64,000 bases of DNA from Caulobacter sp. UNC279MFTsu5.1 (GCF_900114015.1 NZ_FORN01000011.1:62001-126000); one strand, 5' to 3'. Positions 28,873-38,230 are shown, counted from the stretch's first letter. Program-made: numbers and translations. The notes: a model not told the origin generated them from the letters alone.

Positions 28873-29808
28873 ATGGCGCCCAGTCTCGACAGACAGGACG
28901 GCCGGACCGGGATGGGGCTCGACGCCTGGAACGCGATGGTCGCCTCGACCTTCGACAACCTCGTGGTGGACGCCGACCGCGAGGCGTTCCAGGGCGCCAT
29001 CGATGTCCGCGACCTGGGCGGCATGGACCTGTCCCGGGTCGCGTCCAGCGCCGCGGTCGTGCGCCGCGGCCGTTCGTCCTCGGCGCACCGGCCGTATTTC
29101 AAGCTGCATGTCCAGGACGTCGGCCGCAGCCTGAACCTGCAGGACGGCCGCGAGGCGGTGCTGGGCGAGGGCGACCTGATGCTCTGCGATCCGGCGCGGC
29201 CCTACACGATCCGGTTCGACGATCCCAACCGCATGCTGGTCCTGCGGATCCCGTCCGAGCGCCTGACCGAGCGGACGCCCGATCCGGAGGCGCTGTGCGG
29301 CCGGCGGCTGGCGGGGAACGGCATGGCCGGCGCCCTGCTGGCGTCCTTCATCCGCACGCTGTGGATCAACGCCGGCCGGGACGGCGTCCCCATGGGCCAG
29401 GCGCTGCAGGACGCCGCCCTCTCCCTGCTGGCCGCCGCCCTCCAGGAGAGCGAAGGGCAGACCGGGCGCGGCCGCGATCTCGAGCCCGGCCACGGCGCGG
29501 GCGGCCGGATCAAGCGCTTTATCGACGAGAACCTCTGCGATCCAGACCTCAGCGTCGGTCGCGTGGCCGGCGCGCTGGGCGTGTCGCCGCGCTATGTCCA
29601 GATGGTGTTCGCCGGCATGGCGACCACGCCGCTGGCCTATATCCGCCGCAAGCGGCTGGAGCGGGCGGCCCGGGCCCTGCGCGAGGACGGCGCGGCCTGC
29701 AACATCACCGACCTGTCGTTCGGCCTGGGTTTCAACGACCTTTCGCATTTCAGCCGTGCTTTCAAGGCCTTCTACGGCGTGGGCCCGCGTGAGTTCCGGG
29801 CCAGCTGA
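28873..29808 (+). CDS. AraC-family regulator, FeaR-like
   Basis: A 311-residue regulator. The N-terminal half resembles the cupin-like ligand-binding domain of FeaR/AraC-binding-like regulators (LGEGDLMLCDPARPYTIRF). The C-terminal ~100 residues carry two helix-turn-helices (LSVGRVAGALGVSPRYVQMVF, ITDLSFGLGFNDLSHFSRAFK). It sits between the fcs operon and a TonB receptor, so it probably activates the receptor/dehydrogenase module downstream or the operon upstream; the ligand is unknown. The ATG follows a strong agggagg. Confidence 0.85.
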   Translation: MAPSLDRQDGRTGMGLDAWNAMVASTFDNLVVDADREAFQGAIDVRDLGGMDLSRVASSAAVVRRGRSSSAHRPYFKLHVQDVGRSLNLQDGREAVLGEGDLMLCDPARPYTIRFDDPNRMLVLRIPSERLTERTPDPEALCGRRLAGNGMAGALLASFIRTLWINAGRDGVPMGQALQDAALSLLAAALQESEGQTGRGRDLEPGHGAGGRIKRFIDENLCDPDLSVGRVAGALGVSPRYVQMVFAGMATTPLAYIRRKRLERAARALREDGAACNITDLSFGLGFNDLSHFSRAFKAFYGVGPREFRAS

Positions 29809-29901
29809 GTCCCGGTCGAGCCCGAAAACGACGCCGGGCTTCGCATCCGTGAAAGTCGCCTTCGCGCCTGGCCAAGTCTGACGCCGCCGCCCGTGCTCCT
29901 C

Positions 29902-29915
29902 TGTCGTCAACGACA
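29902..29915. promoter_or_regulatory. Palindrome upstream of the TonB receptor
   Basis: TGTCGT-CA-ACGACA, a perfect 6-bp inverted repeat 18 bases before the receptor start codon and just upstream of its gggagga site. It could be an operator in the leader or an RNA hairpin controlling translation; function is inferred. Confidence 0.35.
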
Positions 29916-29933
29916 TAAAAGGGAGGACGGGCC

Positions 29934-32507
29934 ATGGGGCGCAAGCTCGGGTTACATCAGATGTTGGCGGCGGCGTCGGTGCTGGCGTTGGCGGCCGGCG
30001 CGGCGCACGCGCAGACCCAGATCGAGGAAGTCGTCGTCACGGCCCAGAAGCGGGCCGAAAACGTCCAGGACGTGCCGATCGCCATCTCGGCCTTCTCGGC
30101 CAACGCCCTGCAGGAGCGGGCGGTCGGCAATGTCGCCCAGCTGTCCAACCTGGCGCCCAACGTCACCCTGGACGGCGGCACGCCGTTCTCGGGATCGCCG
30201 TCGGTGCTGTCGGCCTATGTCCGCGGCATCGGCTCGGACGACTTCGCGTTCAACATCGATCCCGGCGTCGGCATCTATGTCGACGGCGTCTATCTGGCCC
30301 GCACCGTCGGCGCCAACCAGGACCTGCTGGACGTCGAGCGCATCGAGATCCTGAAGGGCCCGCAAGGCACGCTGTTCGGCCGCAACACCATCGGCGGCGC
30401 GATCTCGATCGTCACCCGCGAGCCGGGGGACGCGTTCAAGTTCAAGGGCGACGTCACCGTCGGCAGCTTCAACCTGATGCAGGCCCGCGGCAGCGCCGAC
30501 CTGCCGCTGGCGGAGGGGCTCTCCTCGTCGATCACCTTCGGGATCAAGAGCCGCGAAGGCTATGTCGAGCGCCTCCCCTATCCGGATGCGCGGGCCCGCA
30601 ATTCCACCTCGTACACCGCCTTTCCGTCGTCCGATTTCGACACCGCCTCGCGCGAGGGCGGCGAGAACAGCTGGAACCTGCGCGGCAAGCTGAAGTGGAA
30701 GAGCGAGGCGACCAAGGTCGTGCTGTCGGCCGACTACACCCGCGAGGACAGCGGCGGCCTGGCCAACACCCTGATAGGCACGACCGAAACCGTCCCGGGC
30801 AATTTCGCGGGCACGACCAACCTGCCGGGCACGGCCTTCGACCCGACCGGGACCACCGGCTTCCTGTTCGCGGGGCTCTACAACTTCTGCATCGGCGCCA
30901 ACTCGACCCAGATCGCCGCCCGCAACGCCCAGGCCCTGTGCGGCGTGCGCGGCACGCAGTACAGCCCGAGCCTGCACGTGGCCTCGATCGCCGGGGTCAA
31001 TGTCGACGGCAATCCCGCCAACGACCTGCTGCCCTATGACGGCCGCTTCATCAGCAAGGACATCGACAAGAGCTACGCCACCGGCAACAGCTTCTCGAAC
31101 CTGGTCAACTGGGGCCTCGGCGCGACCGTCGAGCACAGCCTGGCCGACAACGTGACGCTGAAGTCGATCACCGCCTACCGCAAGCTGCTGTGGAAAAGCG
31201 GCACCGACGCCGACGGCTCGCCCCTCAACATCGCCCAGCTCAGCTTCGACATGAAGCAGTGGCAGATCAGCCAGGAGCTCCAGCTGCTGGGCTCGGCCTT
31301 CGACAAGAAGCTGAACTACGTGCTGGGCGGCTACTACTTCAAGGAGAAGGGCTCGCTGCACGACTTCGTCACCTTCGACGAAGGCCTGCTGCAGGTCGAC
31401 GGCCCGAACCAGCTGGAGACCAAGAACTACGCCGCGTTCGGCCAGATCGACTGGCGGCCGATCGACTTGATCAGCGTCACCCTCGGCGGTCGCTACACCA
31501 AGGAAAAGAAGCTGTTCGAGGGCGGCCAGCAGGACCTGAACGGCTTCAACTACAAGCTCTTCGGCTGTTCGGACGCCAACGGGAACATCACCCCGAACGG
31601 ACCTTTCCCCCTGGCCCCGATCTCATGTCAGACGGGCCTGAACTATCCCGATCCGGCCAATCCGGTGCGGGTCTACGCCCCCGGCGTCAACGAGCAGACC
31701 TTCAGCAACTTCTCGCCCAAGGTCGGGGTGCAGCTGCACCCGGGCGACGACCTGATGGCCTATGTCAGCTGGTCCAAGGGCTACAAGACCGGCGGCTGGA
31801 CGACCCGCCTGACCAACCCGCAGCTGCTGGCCCAGCCGTTCGGCGAAGAGACCGCCACCACCTGGGAAGCGGGCTTCAAGTCCAAGCTCCTCGACCGCCG
31901 CCTGCAGCTGAACGGCTCGGTGTTCAAGACCCAGTACGACGGCATCCAGCTGAACTTCCAGCAGGGCACATCGCCGACCATCCGCAACGCCGGGAACGCC
32001 GAGATCAAGGGCGTCGAGTTCGAGGCGGTCGCCGTGCCGATGGAGGGCCTGACCCTCAACGCCTCGGTGGGCTATCTGCACGCCCGCTACACCGACGTGC
32101 TGGCCGGCGTGCTGGCGGTCAGCGGTCCCAATCCGTTCCAGGCAGGCACCTTCGTCGACGCGCCGCTGCCCAAGACCCCCAAGTGGAAGATCAACTTCAG
32201 TCCGCGCTACGAGTTCAAGCTGGCCAACGGCGGCTCGATCACCGCCATCGGCGACTGGACCTATACCTCCGGCATCTGGAACAACGCCCAGCGCACCTAT
32301 CTGCTCAGGCGCCCGGCCGTGCAGGTGGTCAACGCCAGCCTGGCCTACGCCGACCCGGGCGGCGCCTGGACCGTCACGGTCGGCGGCACGAACCTGACCG
32401 ACAAGCGCTACCTGACGACCGGCAACGAGAACATCGCCGCCGGCACGATCTTCGGCACCTACAGCCGGCCGCGCGAGGCCTATGTCCGCCTCGGCGTGAC
32501 GTTCTAA
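29934..32507 (+). CDS. TonB-dependent outer-membrane receptor
   Basis: An 857-residue outer-membrane transporter. A signal peptide (residues ~1-26, ending AAHAQ) is followed by the TonB box-like EEVVVTAQKR, the plug domain (VPIAISAFSANALQERAV; YVDGVYLAR; RIEILKGPQGTLFGRNTIGGAI) and a ~700-residue beta-barrel ending in the aromatic YVRLGVTF. The barrel C-terminal Phe is intact. Context suggests uptake of a plant-derived aromatic, such as a lignin dimer or an aryl alcohol; no substrate is shown by the sequence. Confidence 0.93.
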   Translation: MGRKLGLHQMLAAASVLALAAGAAHAQTQIEEVVVTAQKRAENVQDVPIAISAFSANALQERAVGNVAQLSNLAPNVTLDGGTPFSGSPSVLSAYVRGIGSDDFAFNIDPGVGIYVDGVYLARTVGANQDLLDVERIEILKGPQGTLFGRNTIGGAISIVTREPGDAFKFKGDVTVGSFNLMQARGSADLPLAEGLSSSITFGIKSREGYVERLPYPDARARNSTSYTAFPSSDFDTASREGGENSWNLRGKLKWKSEATKVVLSADYTREDSGGLANTLIGTTETVPGNFAGTTNLPGTAFDPTGTTGFLFAGLYNFCIGANSTQIAARNAQALCGVRGTQYSPSLHVASIAGVNVDGNPANDLLPYDGRFISKDIDKSYATGNSFSNLVNWGLGATVEHSLADNVTLKSITAYRKLLWKSGTDADGSPLNIAQLSFDMKQWQISQELQLLGSAFDKKLNYVLGGYYFKEKGSLHDFVTFDEGLLQVDGPNQLETKNYAAFGQIDWRPIDLISVTLGGRYTKEKKLFEGGQQDLNGFNYKLFGCSDANGNITPNGPFPLAPISCQTGLNYPDPANPVRVYAPGVNEQTFSNFSPKVGVQLHPGDDLMAYVSWSKGYKTGGWTTRLTNPQLLAQPFGEETATTWEAGFKSKLLDRRLQLNGSVFKTQYDGIQLNFQQGTSPTIRNAGNAEIKGVEFEAVAVPMEGLTLNASVGYLHARYTDVLAGVLAVSGPNPFQAGTFVDAPLPKTPKWKINFSPRYEFKLANGGSITAIGDWTYTSGIWNNAQRTYLLRRPAVQVVNASLAYADPGGAWTVTVGGTNLTDKRYLTTGNENIAAGTIFGTYSRPREAYVRLGVTF

Positions 32508-32514
32508 CCCCTGT

Positions 32515-32549
32515 GGCGGCGCGATCGCCGATCGCGACGACGCGCCGCC
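32515..32549. other. Intercistronic hairpin
   Basis: Perfect 9-bp arms ggcggcgcg (32515-32523) and cgcgccgcc (32541-32549), 8 bases after the TonB receptor stop. There is no T-tract, so it is more likely an mRNA-stabilising or attenuating element than a strong terminator. Confidence 0.4.
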
Positions 32550-32589
32550 TCCCTGTTCCCGAGATCTTCGCATCGAGGCCGATATCGTC

Positions 32590-34086
32590 ATGACCCTGCT
32601 CAAGGACCGCCCGACCGCCGAGGCGCCGCCGCCCTTCCTCGCCGACACGATCTGGAGCGACCGCCTGTTCTCGGGCGGCTGGGTCGCCAGCCGGGGCGGA
32701 CGGCTGGAGGTCGTCGAGCCCGCCACCGGCGGCGTGCTGAGCCGGGTGGGACGGGCCGGGCGCGACGACGTGGCGGTCGCCGCCGCCGCCGCACGCGCGG
32801 CCCAGCCGGCCTGGGCGGCCCTGCCGCCGGACGCGAGGCAGGCGGTGCTCCTGAAGGCCGCCGCCCTGCTGGTCGAGAAGGCCGACGAGGCCGCGCCGTG
32901 GATCATGCGCGAGACCGGCTCGGTCGGCGCCAAGGCCGCGGTGGAGCTGGAACACGCCGCCGGCTTCGTGCGGCAGGCGGCGATGATGGCGACCGAAGCC
33001 CAGGGCCTGCTGCTGCCCTCGTCCGACGGCCGGCTCAGCATGGCCCGGCGCGTCCCGCTGGGCGTGGTGGGCGTGATCTCGCCGTTCAACTTCCCGCTGG
33101 TGCTGTCGATCCGCGCCGTGGCGCCCGCCCTGGCGGCCGGCAACGCCGTGGTCCTCAAGCCCGACCCGCGCACGCCGATCAGCGGCGGCTTCCTGATCGC
33201 GCGGCTGTTCGAGGCCGCCGGCCTGCCGACGGGGCTGCTGCACGTCCTGCCCGGCGACGCCGAGGCCGGCGACGCCCTGTGCCGCGATCCCAACATCGCC
33301 ATGATCGCCTTCACCGGCTCCACCGCCGCCGGGCGCAAGGTCGGCGAGGTGGCGGGCGCCCACCTCAAGAAGGTGGCCCTGGAGCTGGGCGGCAAGAATG
33401 CGCTGATCATCCTCGACGACGCCGATCCGGACGTGGCCGCGTCCAACGCCGCCTGGGGCGCCTGGCTGCATCAGGGGCAGATCTGCATGACCACCGGCCG
33501 CGTACTGGTCCAGCAGGGGCTGCACGACGCGGTGGTCGAGCGGCTGGTCGCCAAGGCCGCCCACCTGCCGGTCGGCGACCCGACCACGGGCCGGGTCGCC
33601 CTGGGGCCGCTGATCTCGCAGCCGCAGCTGGACCGCGTCCGCGCCATCGTCGCCGACACGGTCGCGGCCGGTGCGACCCTGGCGGCCGGCGGTCCTGGCG
33701 AGGGGCTGTTCTTCCCGCCCACGGTCCTGACGGGCGTGCGGCCCGGGATGCGGGCCTTCGACGAGGAGATCTTCGGGCCCGTGGCGGTGGTCACCGCCTT
33801 CGCCGACGACGCCGAGGCCGCCGCCCTGGCCAACCGCGGCGACTACGGCCTGTCGGCCGGGATCATCACCGGTTCGGTCGGACGCGGCATGGCGCTGGGC
33901 GAGCAACTGGACGTCGGCCACCTGCACATCAACGACCAGACCGTCGAAGCCGGTCCGCATGCGCCGTTCGGCGGCATGGGGGCGTCGGGCAACGGCAGCC
34001 GGATCAGCGGCCCGGCCAATCTCGACGAGTTCACCACCTGGCGCTGGACCACGGTGAAGACCGCCGCCACGCCCTATCCCTTCTAG
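32590..34086 (+). CDS. Benzaldehyde-type aldehyde dehydrogenase
   Basis: A 498-residue NAD-dependent aldehyde dehydrogenase closest in look to XylC/benzaldehyde dehydrogenases (MARRVPLGVVGVISPFNFPL). The catalytic Glu is in LELGGKNALIIL and the Cys in HQGQICMTTGRVL; the C-terminal region is PHAPFGGMGASGNG. It is the second aldehyde dehydrogenase of the cluster, distinct in sequence from vdh at 24999. Paired with the alcohol dehydrogenase 71 bases downstream, it probably finishes an alcohol-aldehyde-acid oxidation. Which of the two handles vanillin cannot be decided from sequence. Confidence 0.9.
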   Translation: MTLLKDRPTAEAPPPFLADTIWSDRLFSGGWVASRGGRLEVVEPATGGVLSRVGRAGRDDVAVAAAAARAAQPAWAALPPDARQAVLLKAAALLVEKADEAAPWIMRETGSVGAKAAVELEHAAGFVRQAAMMATEAQGLLLPSSDGRLSMARRVPLGVVGVISPFNFPLVLSIRAVAPALAAGNAVVLKPDPRTPISGGFLIARLFEAAGLPTGLLHVLPGDAEAGDALCRDPNIAMIAFTGSTAAGRKVGEVAGAHLKKVALELGGKNALIILDDADPDVAASNAAWGAWLHQGQICMTTGRVLVQQGLHDAVVERLVAKAAHLPVGDPTTGRVALGPLISQPQLDRVRAIVADTVAAGATLAAGGPGEGLFFPPTVLTGVRPGMRAFDEEIFGPVAVVTAFADDAEAAALANRGDYGLSAGIITGSVGRGMALGEQLDVGHLHINDQTVEAGPHAPFGGMGASGNGSRISGPANLDEFTTWRWTTVKTAATPYPF

Positions 34087-34157
34087 CCGCGTCCCGCCCG
34101 GTCCTGGCTGGGCGGGACATCCAGTTCTACAGTTCCCCGTCTTCGCAGGATCCTTCC

Positions 34158-35258
34158 ATGCAGATCACCGCCGCCGTCCTTCGCAGCCGCTCGGGTCCCT
34201 TCGGCCTGGAGGCCGTCGAGCTGGAGGAGCCTCGCGCCGGCGAGGTGCTGGTTAGGGTGGTGGCCACCGGGGTCTGCCACACCGACATGGTCATGCGCGA
34301 CCAGGACCTGCCGACGCCCCAGCCGGTGGTCCTGGGGCACGAGGGGGCTGGAGTCGTCGAGCGGGTGGGTCCAGGGGTCACCAAGGTCGCGCCCGGCGAC
34401 CACGTGGTGATGACCTTCAATTCCTGCGGGACCTGCCCGTCCTGCCACGACCACGCCCCGACCTACTGCCACGAATTCTTCCCGCGCAACTTCATGGGCG
34501 CGCGGGCCGACGGCAGCTCGGGCCTGTCGCGCGACGGCGAGACGATCCACGCCAACATCTTCGGCCAGTCCTCGTTCGCCACCTTCGCCCTGTGCCACGA
34601 GCGCAACGCGGTGAAGGTCTCCAAGGCCGCGCCGCTCGAGATCCTCGGCCCGCTGGGCTGCGGGGTGATGACCGGGGCGGGCGCGGTGATGAACGCGCTG
34701 AAGGTCCCCGCCGGACGGTCGCTGGCGGTGTTCGGCGCCGGCGCCGTGGGCCTCAGCGCCGTGCTCGCGGCCAAGGCCTCGGGCGCCGGCCCGATCATCG
34801 TCGTCGACATCAACCCCGCCCGGCTGGCCCTGGCCCTGAGCCTGGGCGCCGACCACGCGCTGGACGGCCGCGGCGAGCCGGTGGTCGAGCGGATCCAGGC
34901 GATCACCGGCTTCGGCGTCGACTATTCGATCGACACCACGGCCAATCTGAAGGTCATGCGCCAGGCCGTCGACGTGCTGGCGCCGCGCGGGACCTGCGGT
35001 CTGGTCGGGGCCTCGAAGATGGGCGACGAACTGGCGCTGGACGCGGTGGCGGTGATGAGCGGCGGCCGGGTCGTGCGCGGCGTGGTCGAGGGCGACGCCG
35101 ATCCCGACACCTTCATCCCCGAGCTGATCGACCTGCACCTGGCGGGCAGGTTCCCGTTCGAGAAGCTGATCGCCTTCTATCCGCTGGAGCAGATCAATGA
35201 GGCGGTGGCCGACGGCGAGGCCGGTCGCGTGATCAAGCCCGTCGTGCGCATGGGCTGA
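34158..35258 (+). CDS. Zinc-dependent aryl-alcohol dehydrogenase
   Basis: A 366-residue medium-chain dehydrogenase. The catalytic-zinc Cys is in ATGVCHTDMVMRD, with GHEGAGVVERVGPGV following. The structural-zinc cysteines lie in FNSCGTCPSCHDHAPTYC and the Rossmann motif is VFGAGAVGLSAV. It resembles XylB/aryl-alcohol dehydrogenases that turn benzyl-type alcohols into aldehydes. Its place after the benzaldehyde-type dehydrogenase supports that. The ATG at 34158 gives the family N-terminus. The gene ends just before a strong terminator. Confidence 0.92.
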   Translation: MQITAAVLRSRSGPFGLEAVELEEPRAGEVLVRVVATGVCHTDMVMRDQDLPTPQPVVLGHEGAGVVERVGPGVTKVAPGDHVVMTFNSCGTCPSCHDHAPTYCHEFFPRNFMGARADGSSGLSRDGETIHANIFGQSSFATFALCHERNAVKVSKAAPLEILGPLGCGVMTGAGAVMNALKVPAGRSLAVFGAGAVGLSAVLAAKASGAGPIIVVDINPARLALALSLGADHALDGRGEPVVERIQAITGFGVDYSIDTTANLKVMRQAVDVLAPRGTCGLVGASKMGDELALDAVAVMSGGRVVRGVVEGDADPDTFIPELIDLHLAGRFPFEKLIAFYPLEQINEAVADGEAGRVIKPVVRMG

Positions 35259-35291
35259 CGGAAGCCGCTCGGCCTTCAACGACGGGATGAC

Positions 35292-35328
35292 CCCCGGCTG
35301 GCTTGGCCCGAGCCGGCTGGGGTTTTTT
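35292..35328 (+). terminator. Terminator between adh and vanB
   Basis: A 12-bp stem (35292-35303 with 35311-35322, two G-U pairs) with a 7-base loop is followed by six T residues. The T-tract overlaps the stop codon of the convergent vanB gene (TAA on the minus strand at 35327-35329), so it primarily serves the plus-strand dehydrogenase transcript. Confidence 0.85.
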
Positions 35329-36274
35329 ACAGATCCAGCACCAGGACTGGCGAGCGCGCCCGCGAACAGCAGGGCGTGAACTGGGTGTTGGCGGCTTTCT
35401 CTTCGTCGGTCTGGAAGAGGTCGCGGTGGTCCGGCTGGCCCTCCAGGACCGGTGTCAGGCACGTGCCGCAGACGCCCTGTTCGCAGGACAGCGGCACGAA
35501 GACGCCGGCCGCCTCCAGCGCCTGGGCGGCGGTCTGGTCCGGCCCGACCGCGATGAGCTGGCCGGTGCTGGCGATCCGCAGCGAGAACGGCTGGGCTCCG
35601 GCCTCCAGGGACGCGGCGGCGAACGACTCCTGGTGGATCTGGGCTTCGGTCCAGCCGCGCGCCCGGGCGCCGGCGACCACGAAATCCATGAAGCCCCGCG
35701 GACCGCAGACGTAGAGATGTCGCCGCGACGACGGATTGGCCAAGGCCTGGTCGAGGTCCAGCCGCGTCTCCGGGGCGGCGTCGAAATGGCGCTGCAGCTG
35801 GGCGGGGAACAGGGCGCCGGCCTCGTCGAGGAACGCCGCGCGGGCGGCGTCGCGGGCGCAATAGTGCAGGGCGAACGGCTTGCCCAGCGCGGCCAGGCGA
35901 TGGGCCATGGAAAGGATCGGGGTGATTCCGACGCCGCCGGCCAGCAGGACGAAGTCGTCGCCGTCCTCGTCCAGGGCGAACAGGTTGCGCGGCGGGCCGA
36001 TCGTCAGGGTCGCGCCCTCGCCCAGGGCCTCGTGGACGACGGCCGAGCCGCCGCGCGACGCCGGGTCGCGCAGCACCGCCACCCGATAGTGCTCGCGCCT
36101 GGCCGGATCGTTCGACAGCGAGTACTGGCGGACCAGGCCGTTCGGCAGCATCAGGTCGATGTGGGCGCCGGCCGTGAACGGCGGCAGCGGCGCGCCGTCC
36201 AGCGCCACCAGGTCGAGGCGCACGATGTCCTGGGCGACCGTGGCGCGGGACGCCACCCGGACCTGGATCATCAT
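35327..36274 (-). CDS. vanB: Vanillate O-demethylase reductase subunit
   Basis: A 315-residue electron-transfer partner of VanA. It has a ferredoxin reductase-type FMN domain (RQYSLSND), an NAD domain (LLAGGVGITPILSMA; YVCGPRGFMDFV) and a C-terminal plant-type 2Fe-2S ferredoxin (SCEQGVCGTC plus a distal Cys in TPCCSR). It starts ATGATG; the first ATG (36274) overlaps the vanA stop as ATGA, so translation is coupled. Convergent with the upstream dehydrogenase module. Confidence 0.95.
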   Translation of the reverse strand: MMIQVRVASRATVAQDIVRLDLVALDGAPLPPFTAGAHIDLMLPNGLVRQYSLSNDPARREHYRVAVLRDPASRGGSAVVHEALGEGATLTIGPPRNLFALDEDGDDFVLLAGGVGITPILSMAHRLAALGKPFALHYCARDAARAAFLDEAGALFPAQLQRHFDAAPETRLDLDQALANPSSRRHLYVCGPRGFMDFVVAGARARGWTEAQIHQESFAAASLEAGAQPFSLRIASTGQLIAVGPDQTAAQALEAAGVFVPLSCEQGVCGTCLTPVLEGQPDHRDLFQTDEEKAANTQFTPCCSRARSPVLVLDL

Positions 36275-37359
36275 GCCTGCGCCGGGACGGGCGCGGCGCC
36301 GAGCGCTTGCTCGGCCGCGATGGCCTTGTCGATCAGCATCCGCGAGCGCACGCCGCCGGCGTCGATGTTCAGCTTCAGCAGGCGACGGTCCGGATGCCGC
36401 AGCAGGTTCTGCTGCTGTTGCTCCAGCATCTCCAGGTCCTCGGAGAAGATCTTGCCCTGGCCCTCGCGGATGGTGTCGGTCAGGGCCGCGTCGGCCACCG
36501 CGAAGCTGCGGGCCATGCCCCAGAAGTACCAGTGCGAGGTCTCGGTCTCGGGCGTGATGAAATCGACCACGACGCTAGCGGCCTTCTTGTCGGGCGGGGC
36601 GGCGTGGCCGCCATGGCCTTCCAGCGCCACCCCGACCTCGATCATGACGTGGCTGGGCAGGGAGAAGCGGCAGATCTGCCAGCGGTCGACGACGGCGTCC
36701 TCGGGCAGGCCGGCGCCGCGCAGGGCCATGCGCCAGAAGGGCGGGGCCGAGATCTTCTCCATGAACCGGCTGGTGACGACCTCGTCGCCGTCGAGGCGGG
36801 TGGTCACCGGGGCCTCGTCGATCTCCTTCTGGCCGATGCTGCCAGCGTGGACATAGGTCTCGTGCGTCAGGTCCATCAGGTTGTCGACCATCAGCCGATA
36901 GTCGCAGGCGATGTGATAGAGGCCCCCGCCATAGGCCCAGTCCGGACTCTCGGCCCAGGGCAGGGGGTGAAGCTTGGCGGGATCGGCCAGTTCGGCCTCG
37001 CCGGGCCAGACCCAGACGAAGCCGTAGCGCTCCAGGACGGGAAAGCTGCGGATGGCCGGGAAGCCGGCCACGCGCTGGCCCGGCATCGCGGTCGCGCGAC
37101 CCTCGCAGCCCATGGTCAGGCCGTGGTAGCCGCAGACCAGTTCGCCGTCGCGCACGAAGCCCAGCGACAGCGGCGCGCCCCGGTGCGGACAGAAGTCCTC
37201 CAGCGCCACGACCTGGCCGGCCTTGCCGCGGTGGAACACCATCCGCTCGCCGCAGATCCGCCGGCCCAGGGGCTTGTCGGCGATCTCGTCGGGCGTGCAG
37301 GCGACATACCAGGCGTTTCGCGGCCAGGGCGCGGCCTTGGCCGCTGTCTCGGGAGCCAT
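36271..37359 (-). CDS. vanA: Vanillate O-demethylase oxygenase subunit
   Basis: A 362-residue Rieske non-haem iron oxygenase that demethylates vanillate to protocatechuate and formaldehyde. The Rieske cluster is CPHRG (Cys57, His59) and CGYHG (Cys76, His79). The mononuclear iron site appears as DNLMDLTHETYVH. The ATG at 37359 follows gaggaaacg; the frame is open further upstream through the vanR operators, which is not coding. The promoter is flanked by two VanR operators. Confidence 0.96.
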   Translation of the reverse strand: MAPETAAKAAPWPRNAWYVACTPDEIADKPLGRRICGERMVFHRGKAGQVVALEDFCPHRGAPLSLGFVRDGELVCGYHGLTMGCEGRATAMPGQRVAGFPAIRSFPVLERYGFVWVWPGEAELADPAKLHPLPWAESPDWAYGGGLYHIACDYRLMVDNLMDLTHETYVHAGSIGQKEIDEAPVTTRLDGDEVVTSRFMEKISAPPFWRMALRGAGLPEDAVVDRWQICRFSLPSHVMIEVGVALEGHGGHAAPPDKKAASVVVDFITPETETSHWYFWGMARSFAVADAALTDTIREGQGKIFSEDLEMLEQQQQNLLRHPDRRLLKLNIDAGGVRSRMLIDKAIAAEQALGAAPVPAQA

Positions 37360-37398
37360 CGTCGTTTCCTCGCGTCGTTGTTCTCGGCTGCTTGGCCT

Positions 37399-37451
37399 AT
37401 TGGATCCAATCTTGATCGCAAAACCGGTCACGTCAAGATATTGGATCCAAT
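37399..37451 (-). promoter_or_regulatory. vanA promoter with two VanR operators
   Basis: Two identical 12-bp palindromes ATTGGATCCAAT lie at 37399-37410 and 37440-37451, 41 bases apart. This is the established VanR operator sequence. On the minus strand TTGACG (37431-37436) and AAGATT (37408-37413), 17 bases apart, form a promoter whose -10 overlaps one operator and whose -35 abuts the other. On the plus strand TTGTGG (37459-37464) and GCTAGG (37481-37486) may be the vanR promoter. Confidence 0.85.
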
Positions 37452-37495
37452 TGTGAGCTTGTGGATGCGGAAGCCCGTCCGCTAGGGTCGCCGCC

Positions 37496-38230
37496 ATGGA
37501 GACGCCGAGCATGAAGCCGGGCCAGCGCGTGATGATGGCCCTTCGCAAGATGATCGCCTCGGGCGAGCTCAAGAGCGGCGAGCGGATCGCCGAGATCCCG
37601 ACGGCGGCCGCGCTGGGCGTCTCGCGGATGCCGGTGCGCACGGCGCTGCGGTCCCTGGAGCAGGAGGGGCTGGTGGTGCGGCTGGGCGCCCGGGGCTACG
37701 CGGCTCGCGGCGTGTCCAGCGCGGGGATCCGCGACGCCATCGAGGTGCGCGGCGTGCTCGAGGGCTTCGCGGCCGGCCGCCTGGCCGAACGCGGGATGCC
37801 GCCCGAAACGCGGACGCGGCTGGCCGGCCTGATCGCGGAAGGGGAGGCGCTGTTCGCGGCGGGCCGGCTGAGCGCCGAGGACCTGGACCGCTACGGCGCC
37901 TACAACCTGGCCTTCCACGACGCCCTGGTCGCCGCCTCGGGCAATGCGGCGGTGGCGACCGCCCTGGCGCGAAACAGCTTCGAGCCCTTCGCCGGCGCCG
38001 GGGCGATGGCGCTGGACCTCGCCGACCTGGCGGCCGAGTACGACCATCTGCTGGCCGCCCACCGCCAGCACCAGGCGGTGTTCGACGCCATCGCGCGCGG
38101 CGACGCCGAGGCGGCGGAGCGGATCATGCGGGACCACGCCTTCGCGGCGATCCGCAACGCCAAGGTCTTCGAGGCCGCCGCCGGCGCCGGCCGCCCGCTG
38201 GCGGCGGCGCGGACCATCCGGTCCGACTGA
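37496..38230 (+). CDS. vanR: Vanillate-responsive repressor VanR (GntR/FCD family)
   Basis: A 244-residue repressor. The N-terminal winged helix-turn-helix (SGERIAEIPTAAALGVSRMPVRTALRSLEQEGL) is followed by a helical FCD ligand domain with metal-type residues (LAFHDALV, HRQHQAVFDAI, MRDHAFAAI). By homology it binds ATTGGATCCAAT and releases on vanillate. Divergent from vanAB, with both operators in the shared gap. The ATG at 37496 lies close to the putative -10, so the transcript may be nearly leaderless. Confidence 0.95.
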   Translation: METPSMKPGQRVMMALRKMIASGELKSGERIAEIPTAAALGVSRMPVRTALRSLEQEGLVVRLGARGYAARGVSSAGIRDAIEVRGVLEGFAAGRLAERGMPPETRTRLAGLIAEGEALFAAGRLSAEDLDRYGAYNLAFHDALVAASGNAAVATALARNSFEPFAGAGAMALDLADLAAEYDHLLAAHRQHQAVFDAIARGDAEAAERIMRDHAFAAIRNAKVFEAAAGAGRPLAAARTIRSD

